Positions 6,317 through 14,788 of a stretch of DNA of 38,103 nucleotides are shown in pieces. The translations under genes and the position numbers were made by a program. The stretch covers positions 1 through 38,103 of IMG/VR virus record IMGVR_UViG_3300045051_000446, one strand, 5' to 3'. Below the pieces are notes generated by a model. That model had not been told where the DNA came from and did no database searches. It saw only the letters and a list, made by a program, of their open reading frames with translations. Source of the stretch: a virus. Within the stretch, counting starts at the first letter, position 1. Each line of letters starts with the position of its first letter.

Positions 6317-8818
6317 TTATTGGTCTCCTCGCGTCGAGAAGTAGCGCGGAATAACGTACCCGCGCGGAATGAAGAGGTCCTGCGGTTCTGGGAAGGAGGT
6401 TGTGAAGGCGTTATCGTCCAGGGTGATAATCTGGATCCGCGATGCTTTCCCCGGCGGGAGCTGGAGCGGTGTGTTGGAAAGAATAGTGAGAGCGCCAGAA
6501 ACATAGTTCGAGGCATTGATTGCCAATCCCAGGATTGTTGCGCGGGGATCGAGACTATCAATCAGGTTGGATTGGTTTGAACGCGGGTCAGTTTGCGAGA
6601 TTTCCGCATTGACCTCCACAGATATCTCATCAACCGGAAGGAAGAGCAGGTCATACAGCTTCACCCGCGATGCCGCGCCAATCGATTTCAGCGCCAGGGT
6701 CAGGGCGATCGACTCCATGTTCAAGTCGCTGATCCGGGTCAATGGGAAGGTAAACTTGCCCAGGTCCGCCAAGGCAATCCCCGTGCCCGAGAGCGTGATT
6801 GGACTCCCGGTGTATTTCAGCGCGGCACGCAAGGAGTCGACCGTTACCGTCGTCGTGCCAGATACGACCTGGTAGCGCAGATACAGCCGGAAGGTGCCGC
6901 GGTAATGATCGCAAACCGGGTAGGCGATGGTCAGATTTAGGCTGTCAGTATCGTTCGCCACAAGCCCGTTGAAATCGGCGTACCAGCCCCCCGGCGCTTC
7001 GGGCGTTGTGTTGTGAAACGTCAGGAAGGAATAACCAAATCCCGCCGCGGTGATGGTGACCCCATTCGGGACGGTATGCGGAGAGAGGATAATATATGGG
7101 TCAAAACTGGAGCCGCGCGCAGTCAGGCGGCTGGAAATGTGATAGCGCAGGATCGGAGCTGTCGTAATCTCGGTTATTCCCGGGCCGGGAGATGCCTTCA
7201 TATCCAGCTTGAGCAGAGAGGATACCTCACCAGGCAAAGCGGATGCCGGCACGGAGAAATACGGGCGGTTGGCTGTATAGATTTGGCGGTTGACCTGCTG
7301 AAAGCGCGGGGTACCGCTCAGGGCAGCGACCCCCATCCGAATCCACCACCCAAAAACGCCATTGACCACTGTCCTCGTCCAGGAAGCCGGCGGACGGAAG
7401 TTGAAATACGAAACCCCTTCCTTGGTGTTGGATACCCCAGTTATGTTTGTTTGCAAATCGTACTGGGAGGTAAAGCCGGTCCAGGCCGCGCCATTCCAGT
7501 ACTGCGGAGATAAGCGCAGCGCCCCGGCCGTGATTTGATCCAAGTCAAAAACGAGGTTGGTAAACGGCGCGGAATAAAACGCACCATCGTAGACTCCGAG
7601 ATACAGAAAGTCAGCCGCCGCGACCGGATTGGGGAAGATATCATACGGGAGCGCCGCCGAGATAAGGTTAGCGCTGAACGTCGCCGCGGAGTCGTCGTAG
7701 GTAAAGATATGGGTGAGCTGCGAGAGACTGGACTTGTTGGCGCTGAAAACTTCAGCGTTACAAGTAGCCGCCCGGCCAAAGGTAGTCGGGGTGACTTTCA
7801 TGCAGCTTGCCGCGTCGATGAGGGCCACCCTGCCCGCCGCGGAAGGCGGACAGTAAAAGCGGATGCCGACCGAAATACAACCGGCCGGCGCGGTGAATTT
7901 CTGCGAGACCCGAATAAAATCCACGGTGTTGAGCGTGGGGTACAGGATCGACTCGGCTACGATATCCACGGCCCCGGTCAGATCCAGGACCTGGAAGCGC
8001 GGGGAAAAGAGAACGCTCGTGACGTTGCGGTAATAAAACGTCAGGGTGTACTCAGCCAAAGGCGTTGCAACGAAGTTTTGTTGGACGTAGGTGTTGAACG
8101 TTGCGCCCGAGGTGAGCTGCGCGCTTGCCGTGCCAGAGCCGGCGAGGAAGTTGCCTGCCCCAGTCGCGCGCGCGATCGCCCCATCCCCGGCGCTTTCGGT
8201 CCAGTTGGCAAATACATCTGCCCCGCCGCCCCCGGCGGTTTCAAAGCTCGCATTGGACAGGAGTTCCCCGCCAAAGGTGGGATAGGAATAGCTCCCGTCC
8301 AGGGTCAGGCATTGATTCGCTGCGGACGGGTCCACGCCCATCCAATGCCCGCGTTCGATCGTCAGTAGGAAGCCGGATACGGACGGGGCAGCTCCCCCGA
8401 ATGCCGTCCCGTAGGGGTTGTTGTCATTCGGAGTGTCCCAATCGTATATATACGCATAGCGGGCATAGTCCTCGCAGTCGCTTTGCGCCTCGATCCATAC
8501 CGGCGTGGTCACCGCGGAAAGCGGGAGCCAGTAGTTGCGCGCATCCTCAAGCAGGGCGCGCAGGCTATTTTGGGCGTCGATGATGGTTGTTTGATCTCCC
8601 GCAATCCCCAGACTGAAGGTTTCAAAGACATTTTCCCAGCGCCGCTCAACCAATGCGCGCCCATCCCCCATGATCGAGTCGCGCCACACGCCCCCGCCCT
8701 TCATGCCGGCGATTGCCGGTTGCCAATCCTCCAGGTGGAAACCGCTCAGCATCCCGGCCTGTTGGATCAGATTGATTCGGATCGTGCCATTGGTAAGAAC
8801 TAATCGTGCAATCCCCAT
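6317..8818 (-). CDS. distal tail-type protein with inserted carbohydrate-binding module
   Basis: An 833-residue protein directly after the tape measure, the usual place of a distal tail (Dit) protein. The N-terminal 160 residues fit a tail-disc domain (W-E-N-V-F-E-T-F-S-L, S-L-R-A-L-L-E-D-A-R-N-Y-W). Residues about 185-340 look like a CenC/CBM4-9 module (N-A-S-F-E-T, Y-T-L-T-F-Y-Y-R-N-V, F-T-A-P-A-G-C-I-S-V-G-I-R-F). Further beta-sandwich segments follow to about 700. This would be an 'evolved' Dit that helps bind host glycans. Its ATG shares one base with the tape measure stop (TAATG), so translation is coupled. Confidence 0.65.
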   Translation of the reverse strand: MGIARLVLTNGTIRINLIQQAGMLSGFHLEDWQPAIAGMKGGGVWRDSIMGDGRALVERRWENVFETFSLGIAGDQTTIIDAQNSLRALLEDARNYWLPLSAVTTPVWIEAQSDCEDYARYAYIYDWDTPNDNNPYGTAFGGAAPSVSGFLLTIERGHWMGVDPSAANQCLTLDGSYSYPTFGGELLSNASFETAGGGGADVFANWTESAGDGAIARATGAGNFLAGSGTASAQLTSGATFNTYVQQNFVATPLAEYTLTFYYRNVTSVLFSPRFQVLDLTGAVDIVAESILYPTLNTVDFIRVSQKFTAPAGCISVGIRFYCPPSAAGRVALIDAASCMKVTPTTFGRAATCNAEVFSANKSSLSQLTHIFTYDDSAATFSANLISAALPYDIFPNPVAAADFLYLGVYDGAFYSAPFTNLVFDLDQITAGALRLSPQYWNGAAWTGFTSQYDLQTNITGVSNTKEGVSYFNFRPPASWTRTVVNGVFGWWIRMGVAALSGTPRFQQVNRQIYTANRPYFSVPASALPGEVSSLLKLDMKASPGPGITEITTAPILRYHISSRLTARGSSFDPYIILSPHTVPNGVTITAAGFGYSFLTFHNTTPEAPGGWYADFNGLVANDTDSLNLTIAYPVCDHYRGTFRLYLRYQVVSGTTTVTVDSLRAALKYTGSPITLSGTGIALADLGKFTFPLTRISDLNMESIALTLALKSIGAASRVKLYDLLFLPVDEISVEVNAEISQTDPRSNQSNLIDSLDPRATILGLAINASNYVSGALTILSNTPLQLPPGKASRIQIITLDDNAFTTSFPEPQDLFIPRGYVIPRYFSTRGDQ

Positions 8819-11202
8819 TACGTTAACCCTCCATTCAATTCACTGCGCACGACGTTTCGAACGCGCGCATCGAACATAGCGAAGTCCATGCCATTATTGA
8901 TATTGACCCCGCCAAAATTTACCGCCATATTGTTGACCGATGTCATGCTAGATGGAGTCGGGCGGTTGGTTGCCGTGGTCGACCCATTGACGGCCGTAGC
9001 TGTAGTTGGTAATAGCGCGGCGGTGTTGACCAGGGCAGTGAAGTTGGTTTGCTCGCCGTAGCTCCCAAAGAGGTTCTTAAACTTTTCGGCAATCTCATTC
9101 AGCCAGTCCGCCAGCCATTGCAGCTTGTCCGCAATCCAGTTGATTGCCCCCTCGAACTTCAAGCGGATTTGTTCCGCGGCGATGCGGATCGCATTGACGA
9201 ACGTGGTCAGGAATATCTCCGAGACTTTTTCAATAATCGGAATGAGGTTGTCGCGAATGAAGGTCCATACTCGATTGAAGATGGGCAGCAGCGACCCCTC
9301 AATAAAGCTCCACACGGCGCGGATCGCCGGCAGGACGACGGTATTGAAGATGATCGCCAGGAGCGTCAGAACCACGTTGAATACCGCGGCGATGAAGTTG
9401 ACCAGCGACCGGAACAGCGGAAAGAGGACGTTGGTGATAAAGGCCCATACCCCGGTAATTGCCGGGAGGAGTACCGTGGTCCAAAAGTTCGCCAGGACCT
9501 GCAACGCTACTGGGATCGTTGTCTGAATCCAATTCCAGAGCTGCGCCAGGAGGGGGAAGAGCGTGCCATTGATCCAGGTCCACACCCCCAGAATTGCCGG
9601 CAAGAGGACGTTGGTCCAGAAATCGGCCAGGGTTTGCAGAGCAATCGGCACATTCACCTGAAGCCAATTCCAGAGCTCTGCCAGGAGCGGGAAGAGGGTT
9701 CCCTGAACCCAGGCCCAAACGCTCAGGATCGCCGGGAGGAGTACCGTGGTCCAAAAGTTCGAAAGGGCTTGCAAAGCCAGCGGAATATTGATCTGCAACC
9801 AGGCCCATAACTGCGCCAGGAGGGGGAAGAGGGTTCCCTGGACCCAGGCCCAAACGCTCAGGATCGCCGGGAGGAGTACCGTGGTCCAAAAGTTCGAAAG
9901 GGCTTGCAAGGCAATGGGGATATTGATCTGAAGCCATGTCCAGAGCTGCTGTAATGTCGGCAAGACGCTGGTGTTCCAAAACTCCGTTAGCGTATCCCGC
10001 ATGCCCATAAAGTTGTTTTCCCAGGCCCAGGCCAGGGCCGCAACCACAGCCCCGATCGCCAGCATGACCGCGATTGCCGGCCCCATCGATGTAACGAAAA
10101 GTGTGATCGTTGGGATTGCCTGACTAATCGTAACGTAAGCCCAATAAGCAATCGCGGCGGCAATGGCCGCCAATGCGCCAATCAAGATTGGTTTATTGGA
10201 AACGATGTAATTGATGAAATTCTGGATGCCACTGACCACGTTATAGATAATGGTCCCCGCATCCCCAAAAGCGACCTCAAGCGCTTCTTTCAACCCTAAG
10301 CTCGTCAGGGTTCCAACAAAATCGCCGATAAAATAGATCGCGTTGCCAACCCAGGAAGAGACCGAGTCGATGAACTGCTTGATCGCCGGCAGGTTCTTCA
10401 TCAGGAAATCCATCACACTCGCAGTCAGAGTGGAGATTGCCGGGGCTAGCTTTTGCCCAAACGCAACCATCAGCCCCTGTCCAACCATCTTGAGTTTGTT
10501 GAAAGAGCGCCCCAGTTGGATCGCCCCGTCCGTCGCCTCATCCCCGAGGGAAAGGCCCAACTGCTTCGCCATTTCGTCAGCCTCTGCCAGCCCGCCACCG
10601 GCTAGCGCACTCATCACGTCGGACAAATCCTTGCCCGATTTGCCGAAGAGCGACATCATGATTTTGGTTTTCTCCAGGCCGTCCGGCATATTGCCAACCA
10701 CGTCCGCGACGTTGGTCAGGATATCCGTCGCCGGCAAGATGTTGCCGTTGGCGTCCTTGAAGCTGATCCCCAGTTTTTTCATCGCTTCGCCGGTTGGCCC
10801 GAGTTTGCCGTCCGCCGTTTCCAGGCCGCGGGTCAGGAAGGCCATTTGCGCCGTCATCTGCCCCACGTCCCCACCCACGCCGCGGATCGCCACAGCCAAT
10901 GCCGCGCTTTCCTCCGAGGTAGTGCCCAGTACGTCCCCTACCCCATCCAGCGTTTCCGCCCAGTCCAGGAAGGCCGGGACGGCCGCGACGGTCGCGGCAA
11001 CGACGGTGCTGATTGCCAGCGCGGCGGCCGCCAAGGCCGCGGTAACGATTGTGCCGCCGATCGCGGATAGGCCCTGAGAAATCTTACCCGAAGCCGTTGT
11101 CGTGGTCGACTCGCCCTCTTTGACCTTGGCGAGATACTCGCTGATCCCGCCCAGGAAACCGGCATCCCGCCAAAGCGCCTCTAACCCAATTTCGTTTCCC
11201 AT
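8818..11202 (-). CDS. tail tape measure protein
   Basis: A 794-residue protein after the tail chaperone pair. It has hydrophobic segments at about 48-78 and 338-395, an alpha-helical phage-tail-like region with G-K-S-G-K-D-L-S-D-V-M (187-197), and a repeat block with aromatic residues (419-598; four 45-residue copies). The last 100 residues are polar and Asn/Thr-rich. It sets tail length and is likely ejected on infection. No peptidase motif is visible. The ATG has AGGTGAGG upstream and directly borders the operator-like repeat S3. Confidence 0.9.
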   Translation of the reverse strand: MGNEIGLEALWRDAGFLGGISEYLAKVKEGESTTTTASGKISQGLSAIGGTIVTAALAAAALAISTVVAATVAAVPAFLDWAETLDGVGDVLGTTSEESAALAVAIRGVGGDVGQMTAQMAFLTRGLETADGKLGPTGEAMKKLGISFKDANGNILPATDILTNVADVVGNMPDGLEKTKIMMSLFGKSGKDLSDVMSALAGGGLAEADEMAKQLGLSLGDEATDGAIQLGRSFNKLKMVGQGLMVAFGQKLAPAISTLTASVMDFLMKNLPAIKQFIDSVSSWVGNAIYFIGDFVGTLTSLGLKEALEVAFGDAGTIIYNVVSGIQNFINYIVSNKPILIGALAAIAAAIAYWAYVTISQAIPTITLFVTSMGPAIAVMLAIGAVVAALAWAWENNFMGMRDTLTEFWNTSVLPTLQQLWTWLQINIPIALQALSNFWTTVLLPAILSVWAWVQGTLFPLLAQLWAWLQINIPLALQALSNFWTTVLLPAILSVWAWVQGTLFPLLAELWNWLQVNVPIALQTLADFWTNVLLPAILGVWTWINGTLFPLLAQLWNWIQTTIPVALQVLANFWTTVLLPAITGVWAFITNVLFPLFRSLVNFIAAVFNVVLTLLAIIFNTVVLPAIRAVWSFIEGSLLPIFNRVWTFIRDNLIPIIEKVSEIFLTTFVNAIRIAAEQIRLKFEGAINWIADKLQWLADWLNEIAEKFKNLFGSYGEQTNFTALVNTAALLPTTATAVNGSTTATNRPTPSSMTSVNNMAVNFGGVNINNGMDFAMFDARVRNVVRSELNGGLT
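9409..9948 (-). repeat. four 135-bp tandem repeats in the tape measure gene
   Basis: Four in-frame 45-residue units (residues 419-463, 464-508, 509-553, 554-598) share W-x-W-L-Q-x-N-x-P-x-A-L-Q, F-W-T-x-V-L-L-P-A-I and G-T-L-F-P-L-L-A. Units 1 and 2 are almost identical in DNA (for example the same 20 bases at 9721 and 9856). A fifth, degenerate unit follows to about 9274. Copy-number change would alter tail length by fixed steps. Confidence 0.9.
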
Positions 11203-11209
11203 TCCTCAC

Positions 11210-11237
11210 CTATGGATTTACTTAAGCAAGTCGATAC
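11210..11237 (+). promoter_or_regulatory. 28-bp operator-like repeat S3
   Basis: CTATGGATTT, core TTACTTAAGCAA, right end GTCGATAC: the most symmetric core of the family (CTTAAG). It fills most of the 37-bp gap between the chaperone gene and the tape measure gene and abuts the latter's ribosome site. Confidence 0.6.
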
Positions 11238-11239
11238 AA

Positions 11240-11491
11240 CTACCCGTTGCGGTTGGCTTTCCGTTTCGGCGCGTTGCGTTGTTTTTCCATCTCTCGCTCT
11301 TGCTCTTGATGTTCCCACGCGCGCATGTGCGAAACGGCTGAGGTAAAGGCAGTCATCACGGCCATGTCATCTTCAGGCCGGCATAGGCCAAATTCAGAAG
11401 GCAGGCGCCCCCAATCATGGATCACATCCACGGAGGCAAAATACGCGCTGTAGGTCCAATCCCCGTTATTCAGCGCCAGGGAATTGAGCAA
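11240..11491 (-). CDS. tail assembly chaperone, second frame
   Basis: A reading frame of 83 residues overlapping the end of the first chaperone gene by 26 bp. It contains W-T-Y-S-A-Y-F and W-G-R-L-P-S-E-F-G-L-C-R-P-E-D-D-M, like C-terminal domains of tail chaperones, and a very basic, Glu/Gln-rich end. The frame opens with TTG at 11491 (preceded by GGAAGGGG); there is no ATG, so it may be made by its own weak start or by ribosomal frameshifting from the upstream gene. The frame is +1 (equivalently -2) to the first gene, unlike the -1 of lambda G-GT. See findings. Confidence 0.65.
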   Translation of the reverse strand: MLNSLALNNGDWTYSAYFASVDVIHDWGRLPSEFGLCRPEDDMAVMTAFTSAVSHMRAWEHQEQEREMEKQRNAPKRKANRNG

Positions 11492-12044
11492 GCGCCCCTT
11501 CCAGCGTAAGGCGAAATTTATCTTCCGCGGCTTTTGCCGCCTCCTCGCTCATGTTGGTCATGGTCCGGGTGCAGGCGAAGATAAATCCCGAGATATCGTC
11601 CGTCGAACGGATTACCCAGGTTTTTCCGAAAGAAACCAGCTTATCCGCCTCATCTTCTGGGATGGGCAGCCGGCGTATCTTCATTCGTTTTTTCCATTCC
11701 GGGTAATCGTCTGGATTGGCCTGGATACAAGAGAAGCAGCTCATCATGTAGCGTTCGCTGTACTCTTGCTCAAAGGCACTGTTTGCGGCTTTATATGCCG
11801 CCCATTCCACTGCCAGGCCAACCGACTCGGCCTCTTTTTCGTCATTGACCTGGATCGATTGGGTTTCCCCCGCCGCGTTGGTGACCGAGTAGACTGGTTT
11901 ATTGGGCAGGATCTTGCCGGCTTCTTTCCATTCGATCTGCATTTGTTCCCGGACGAGCTGCTCTTCGAGCGGGTTCATCGGGTATAGACCGAACGTGTCA
12001 CCGACGCTGTTGGTAAATGCGTGCTTTTTTGAACTCTGTTTCAT
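11466..12044 (-). CDS. tail assembly chaperone, first frame
   Basis: The 192-residue protein precedes the tape measure gene, where tail chaperones (gpG-like) lie. It is acidic and helical with no membrane segment, has E-W-A-A-Y-K-A-A-N-S-A-F in the middle and ends L-E-G-A-L-A-Q-F-P-G-A-E. It would bind the tape measure protein during tail assembly. The ATG at 12044 follows GGGAGC by about 7 bp. A hairpin lies just upstream (12066-12106). Assignment rests mostly on position and overlap with the next frame. Confidence 0.7.
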   Translation of the reverse strand: MKQSSKKHAFTNSVGDTFGLYPMNPLEEQLVREQMQIEWKEAGKILPNKPVYSVTNAAGETQSIQVNDEKEAESVGLAVEWAAYKAANSAFEQEYSERYMMSCFSCIQANPDDYPEWKKRMKIRRLPIPEDEADKLVSFGKTWVIRSTDDISGFIFACTRTMTNMSEEAAKAAEDKFRLTLEGALAQFPGAE

Positions 12045-12065
12045 GCCAATGCTCCCCGCACCAGG

Positions 12066-12106
12066 CCATCAAGGAGCCGGGGGAGCGGCGGCTTTGCCCT
12101 TGATGG
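12066..12106 (-). promoter_or_regulatory. hairpin in the tail chaperone leader
   Basis: CCATCAAGG (12066-12074) pairs perfectly with CCTTGATGG (12098-12106), with an inner AGCCG/CGGCT stem. There is no U-run after it on either strand, so it is not a plain terminator. It lies in the 102-bp gap between the tail tube and chaperone genes and may stabilise or process the late mRNA. Confidence 0.5.
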
Positions 12107-12146
12107 TCTGTGCGCAACATAGTCGGAGGTCTCCCCTATCAGAGGC

Positions 12147-13637
12147 TTACGCCTCGGAAATTTTCAAAACCACACCCGTCCCGCCGGACGCCTCGCCGAC
12201 CGTATAGGCGGTGTTTTCATCCACAGCCCAGATCGAATTCAGCCCGACGTTGGTTGGGGTTCCGCTGATAACGGCCCAGTTTGCCCCGCCGTCGATCGTG
12301 CGCAGAACGGAGCCAACCGGAGACGCGTTGTTGTAGGCCATAAAGCCAACGAAGTCATTGACGAACATGATATCGCGCACATCCCCGGCCCCGGATCCGG
12401 TCCAACCGCTAATCTGGGTCCAGGTGGTTCCGAAGTCGGTCGACTGCCAAAGCTTGCCGGCATCGTCGCCAACCAGAATGCGCTTATCGTTGAAGACGTG
12501 GACGCACAGGTTTGCCGCAGCCCCGCCGCCGATCACCGTCGCGGCCTGCCAGCTCTCGCCGCCATCGCGGGTGATTGCGACCACGCCCGCCGCGGCTACC
12601 GCAGCGCCGTATTTTTCATCGGCGAAGTGGACGGCGCTGTAATTGCCGGAGGTGACCACGCCCGCGTCTTTGGCGACCCACGTCGCGCCGTTGTTGATGG
12701 ACTTATAGATATAGCCCACCCGCCCGGCCAGGACGATGAACTGCCCATTCAGGCTGAAAAGGCATTTCCCGTACACCGCCCCGTGGCCCGCCGCAGCTCC
12801 GCCAATCGAGACCGTCGTCCAGGTCGCTCCCGCATCGTCCGAGTAGGCAACCTGCCCCTGCGTGCCAGCCGTGGCCTCTTTGCCAACCAGCCAGCGCCGC
12901 CCGGTTTTATTGATCGGGAAGGCGGTAATCCCCATCGTATGCAGGCCGGCAGCGAATGGATCCGCGGCACCCGCGGCGATGGTAATCCCGGCATCGGTCG
13001 AAAAGAGGATATCGCCCGTCGCCGCAGCCGGCGCGGAGTCGGGAGCAATTCCCAGAATATCCCCGGGGTTGACGTTGGAGCCGCAGTCGCCCAGGCACTG
13101 CCCGGCGTTGTCCGCCCAGATGCCATTCGCGGCCAGGGTTGACGGATTGGTCAGGCGCTTGATGGTGACCTCGACCGACTCAATCAGCGGGAACCAAGCT
13201 TGAATTGCAATCGCATGGGTGGAGTCGGTGACCTCAGCGTTATTGGCCGTGCCGGCGTAGGTTTTGGAGCTGATGTTGATGCGCTGCAACGCCTTGGCCC
13301 GCTCCCAATTGGCCGGATCATCGCGTTTCCCGCAGGAGCTCTCCAGCACATAGAGCGCGGCGATTCCAGAACAGCGCAGTTTTTCCAACCAATCCCGGGT
13401 CTTTTTGGTCATACCGGTGATTGTGGTGGTTACGATCTCGGGCGGGGCTTTCTTTTGCCCGATGACTTCCCAGGTCCGGTCAGCCGTATAGTTTGGCACG
13501 AGCTCGATTTCCCCTTGCGGGGCTTCGATGTCATCGATCGAATGACAACCAAGAAAATACATGGCCGTGCCAGGCCCATTCGGTTGCACGAACAGCGACC
13601 CATTGGAGGAGTCGAAAACTTTTTCACCATTTGGCAT
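12147..13637 (-). CDS. major tail (tube) protein fused to an Asp-box beta-propeller
   Basis: Residues 1-165 fit a phage major tail protein (beta-rich, with I-V-T-T-T-I-T-G-M-T and a long connecting part) and its place after the head-tail connectors and before the chaperones supports this. Residues about 205-496 form a propeller-like region with six Asp-box motifs (S/T-x-D-x-G-x-x-W) at 213, 266, 313, 356, 399 and 447, as in Ycf48/BNR-repeat proteins. If this is the tube subunit, each ring would carry six external propellers. ATG is set by GGAGGTAA. Alternative: the tube gene is elsewhere and this is another tail-surface protein. Confidence 0.7.
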   Translation of the reverse strand: MPNGEKVFDSSNGSLFVQPNGPGTAMYFLGCHSIDDIEAPQGEIELVPNYTADRTWEVIGQKKAPPEIVTTTITGMTKKTRDWLEKLRCSGIAALYVLESSCGKRDDPANWERAKALQRINISSKTYAGTANNAEVTDSTHAIAIQAWFPLIESVEVTIKRLTNPSTLAANGIWADNAGQCLGDCGSNVNPGDILGIAPDSAPAAATGDILFSTDAGITIAAGAADPFAAGLHTMGITAFPINKTGRRWLVGKEATAGTQGQVAYSDDAGATWTTVSIGGAAAGHGAVYGKCLFSLNGQFIVLAGRVGYIYKSINNGATWVAKDAGVVTSGNYSAVHFADEKYGAAVAAAGVVAITRDGGESWQAATVIGGGAAANLCVHVFNDKRILVGDDAGKLWQSTDFGTTWTQISGWTGSGAGDVRDIMFVNDFVGFMAYNNASPVGSVLRTIDGGANWAVISGTPTNVGLNSIWAVDENTAYTVGEASGGTGVVLKISEA

Positions 13638-13642
13638 TGGAT

Positions 13643-14005
13643 TTACCTCCCTCGAACGTAAGTTTCAGCGGCGTTGATCAGCCCCGCTAAATCCAGACCA
13701 TATACGGCCTGTAAAGCGCCGTAAACAACGGGTTGGTTGCGGCGCATATCGTCAATTGTCCAAATCCCGCGGATGCGCAGCTCTTGCGCCAGCAATTCCG
13801 ATGTTGCCTGCAGATTAACCATCTCTTCCCAGGGCAGGCCGTACGGAATACCCAGGGCAAGGATCTCGACATCCGCCTGACCATCCTTGACTTCACTACC
13901 CGGGATAATCGCCCGCTTGAGCCCGCCGGCGTTGTATTCCACCAGGAACGTTTCGCCGCGCGCTTCAATGATCGTGACCGGAATAAATATTGGTGTTTCT
14001 TCCAT
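13643..14005 (-). CDS. small tail/connector protein
   Basis: I choose ATG 14005 (120 residues) because GAGGAAAC lies just upstream; an in-frame ATG at 14017 is less well placed. The first half is beta-rich (I-P-V-T-I-I-E-A-R-G-E-T-F-L-V-E-Y) and looks like an SH3-like barrel; the second half is helical. It sits between the HK97 gp10-like gene and the tail protein gene. The position suggests a tail terminator or connector accessory protein, but I recognise no family. Confidence 0.55.
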   Translation of the reverse strand: MEETPIFIPVTIIEARGETFLVEYNAGGLKRAIIPGSEVKDGQADVEILALGIPYGLPWEEMVNLQATSELLAQELRIRGIWTIDDMRRNQPVVYGALQAVYGLDLAGLINAAETYVRGR

Positions 14006-14013
14006 TCGTTTCC

Positions 14014-14538
14014 TCATTTCATCGCGTGCCCTGAAGCGCGCGCGGCATGGCCCATCGCGGCGTCCATCCAGCGCCGGAAGGGGTCCTGGTGCTCTTTGAT
14101 AATCAGGTCCGACCATTCCCGCGCCGGGAAACCGGGGTGATGGACTTCCATCGCCCGTACTTCATCCCCACTGGCAGATCCGCGGATCGTAAAGAGCTGC
14201 TTTGGTTTTGACCCGGCCTGGTACCCTGTGCGGAAGCGCAGCGGGTAGGGCCCCTTGGGTTTGATCACGTGCGGGCTCGTCCCCTCATTCAACCACTTCC
14301 ATTTCTTGCGCCCTTTCTCAGGACCAACGACGCGGATCTGAAGGACCATCTCGCGCGACTTGGGACTGCCCTTGATGATCGGGCTAAAAACCGGCTTTTC
14401 CCCCTGCCAGTTCGTTGTCGTACGCTCGAAGGACTTGACCAGGAACGGGGCGTACTTTTCGAACTCAGTCTGAAGCACGCCCATCATGGCGTCCACATTC
14501 AGTTTGGCGGGTACCACGGCCTTGAGTTGTCCGGGCAT
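14014..14538 (-). CDS. HK97 gp10-like neck/tail completion protein
   Basis: A 174-residue protein with the HK97 gp10 look: basic N-terminal half, then W-L-N-E-G-T-S-P-H-V-I-K-P-K (83-96) with its conserved G-T-x-x-H, and F-P-A-R-E-W-S-D-L (about 136-144), where members have F-x-x-x-A. Such proteins join head completion to tail assembly. The ATG shares a base with the upstream stop (TGATG). Order of neighbours, connector before and tail genes after, fits. Confidence 0.8.
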   Translation of the reverse strand: MPGQLKAVVPAKLNVDAMMGVLQTEFEKYAPFLVKSFERTTTNWQGEKPVFSPIIKGSPKSREMVLQIRVVGPEKGRKKWKWLNEGTSPHVIKPKGPYPLRFRTGYQAGSKPKQLFTIRGSASGDEVRAMEVHHPGFPAREWSDLIIKEHQDPFRRWMDAAMGHAARASGHAMK

Positions 14539-14747
14539 CAGGCCACCTCGAAAACAGGCAGGGTGTCTTCCGTTACCTGGAGAAGACCAGGGACGTCCCG
14601 GGCATCGACGAACCCGCGCCGGCGCAATAACCCGAACGGATATCCCGTTCCGGTCACCTGTCCAGGGTACGTGTCAATGTCGGTAACGCCGGTGTATTTC
14701 ATCAGAACCAGGCCTCCCTCGCCTGCAATCACTTTCGGCTGTGACAC
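14538..14747 (-). CDS. small head-tail protein, GTG start
   Basis: A 69-residue frame between the connector and gp10-like genes. The longest start is GTG at 14747, inside a 17-bp palindrome (14736-14752) and without a clear ribosome site. An internal ATG at 14702 has GAGGGAGG about 11 bp upstream and is a reasonable alternative. The protein has R-R-R-G-F-V-D-A-R-D-V-P-G-L near the middle and likely a small beta fold; no family recognised. Confidence 0.55.
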   Translation of the reverse strand: MSQPKVIAGEGGLVLMKYTGVTDIDTYPGQVTGTGYPFGLLRRRGFVDARDVPGLLQVTEDTLPVFEVA

Positions 14748-14788
14748 AGCCGCCGCGCCTTGGCGGTTTTGCTTCCCACCTCAGCCCA

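Noticed and set aside
9049-9810. Long plus-strand frame opposite the tape measure gene
   Set aside because: It mirrors the repeats of the real gene, has no ribosome site, and is rich in Arg, Gln and Pro as expected for a shadow frame.
11466-11491. Canonical -1 slippery heptamer in the chaperone overlap
   Set aside because: The codons CTG-GAA-GGG-GCG do not form an X-XXY-YYZ heptamer in the right frame, and the second frame is +1, not -1.
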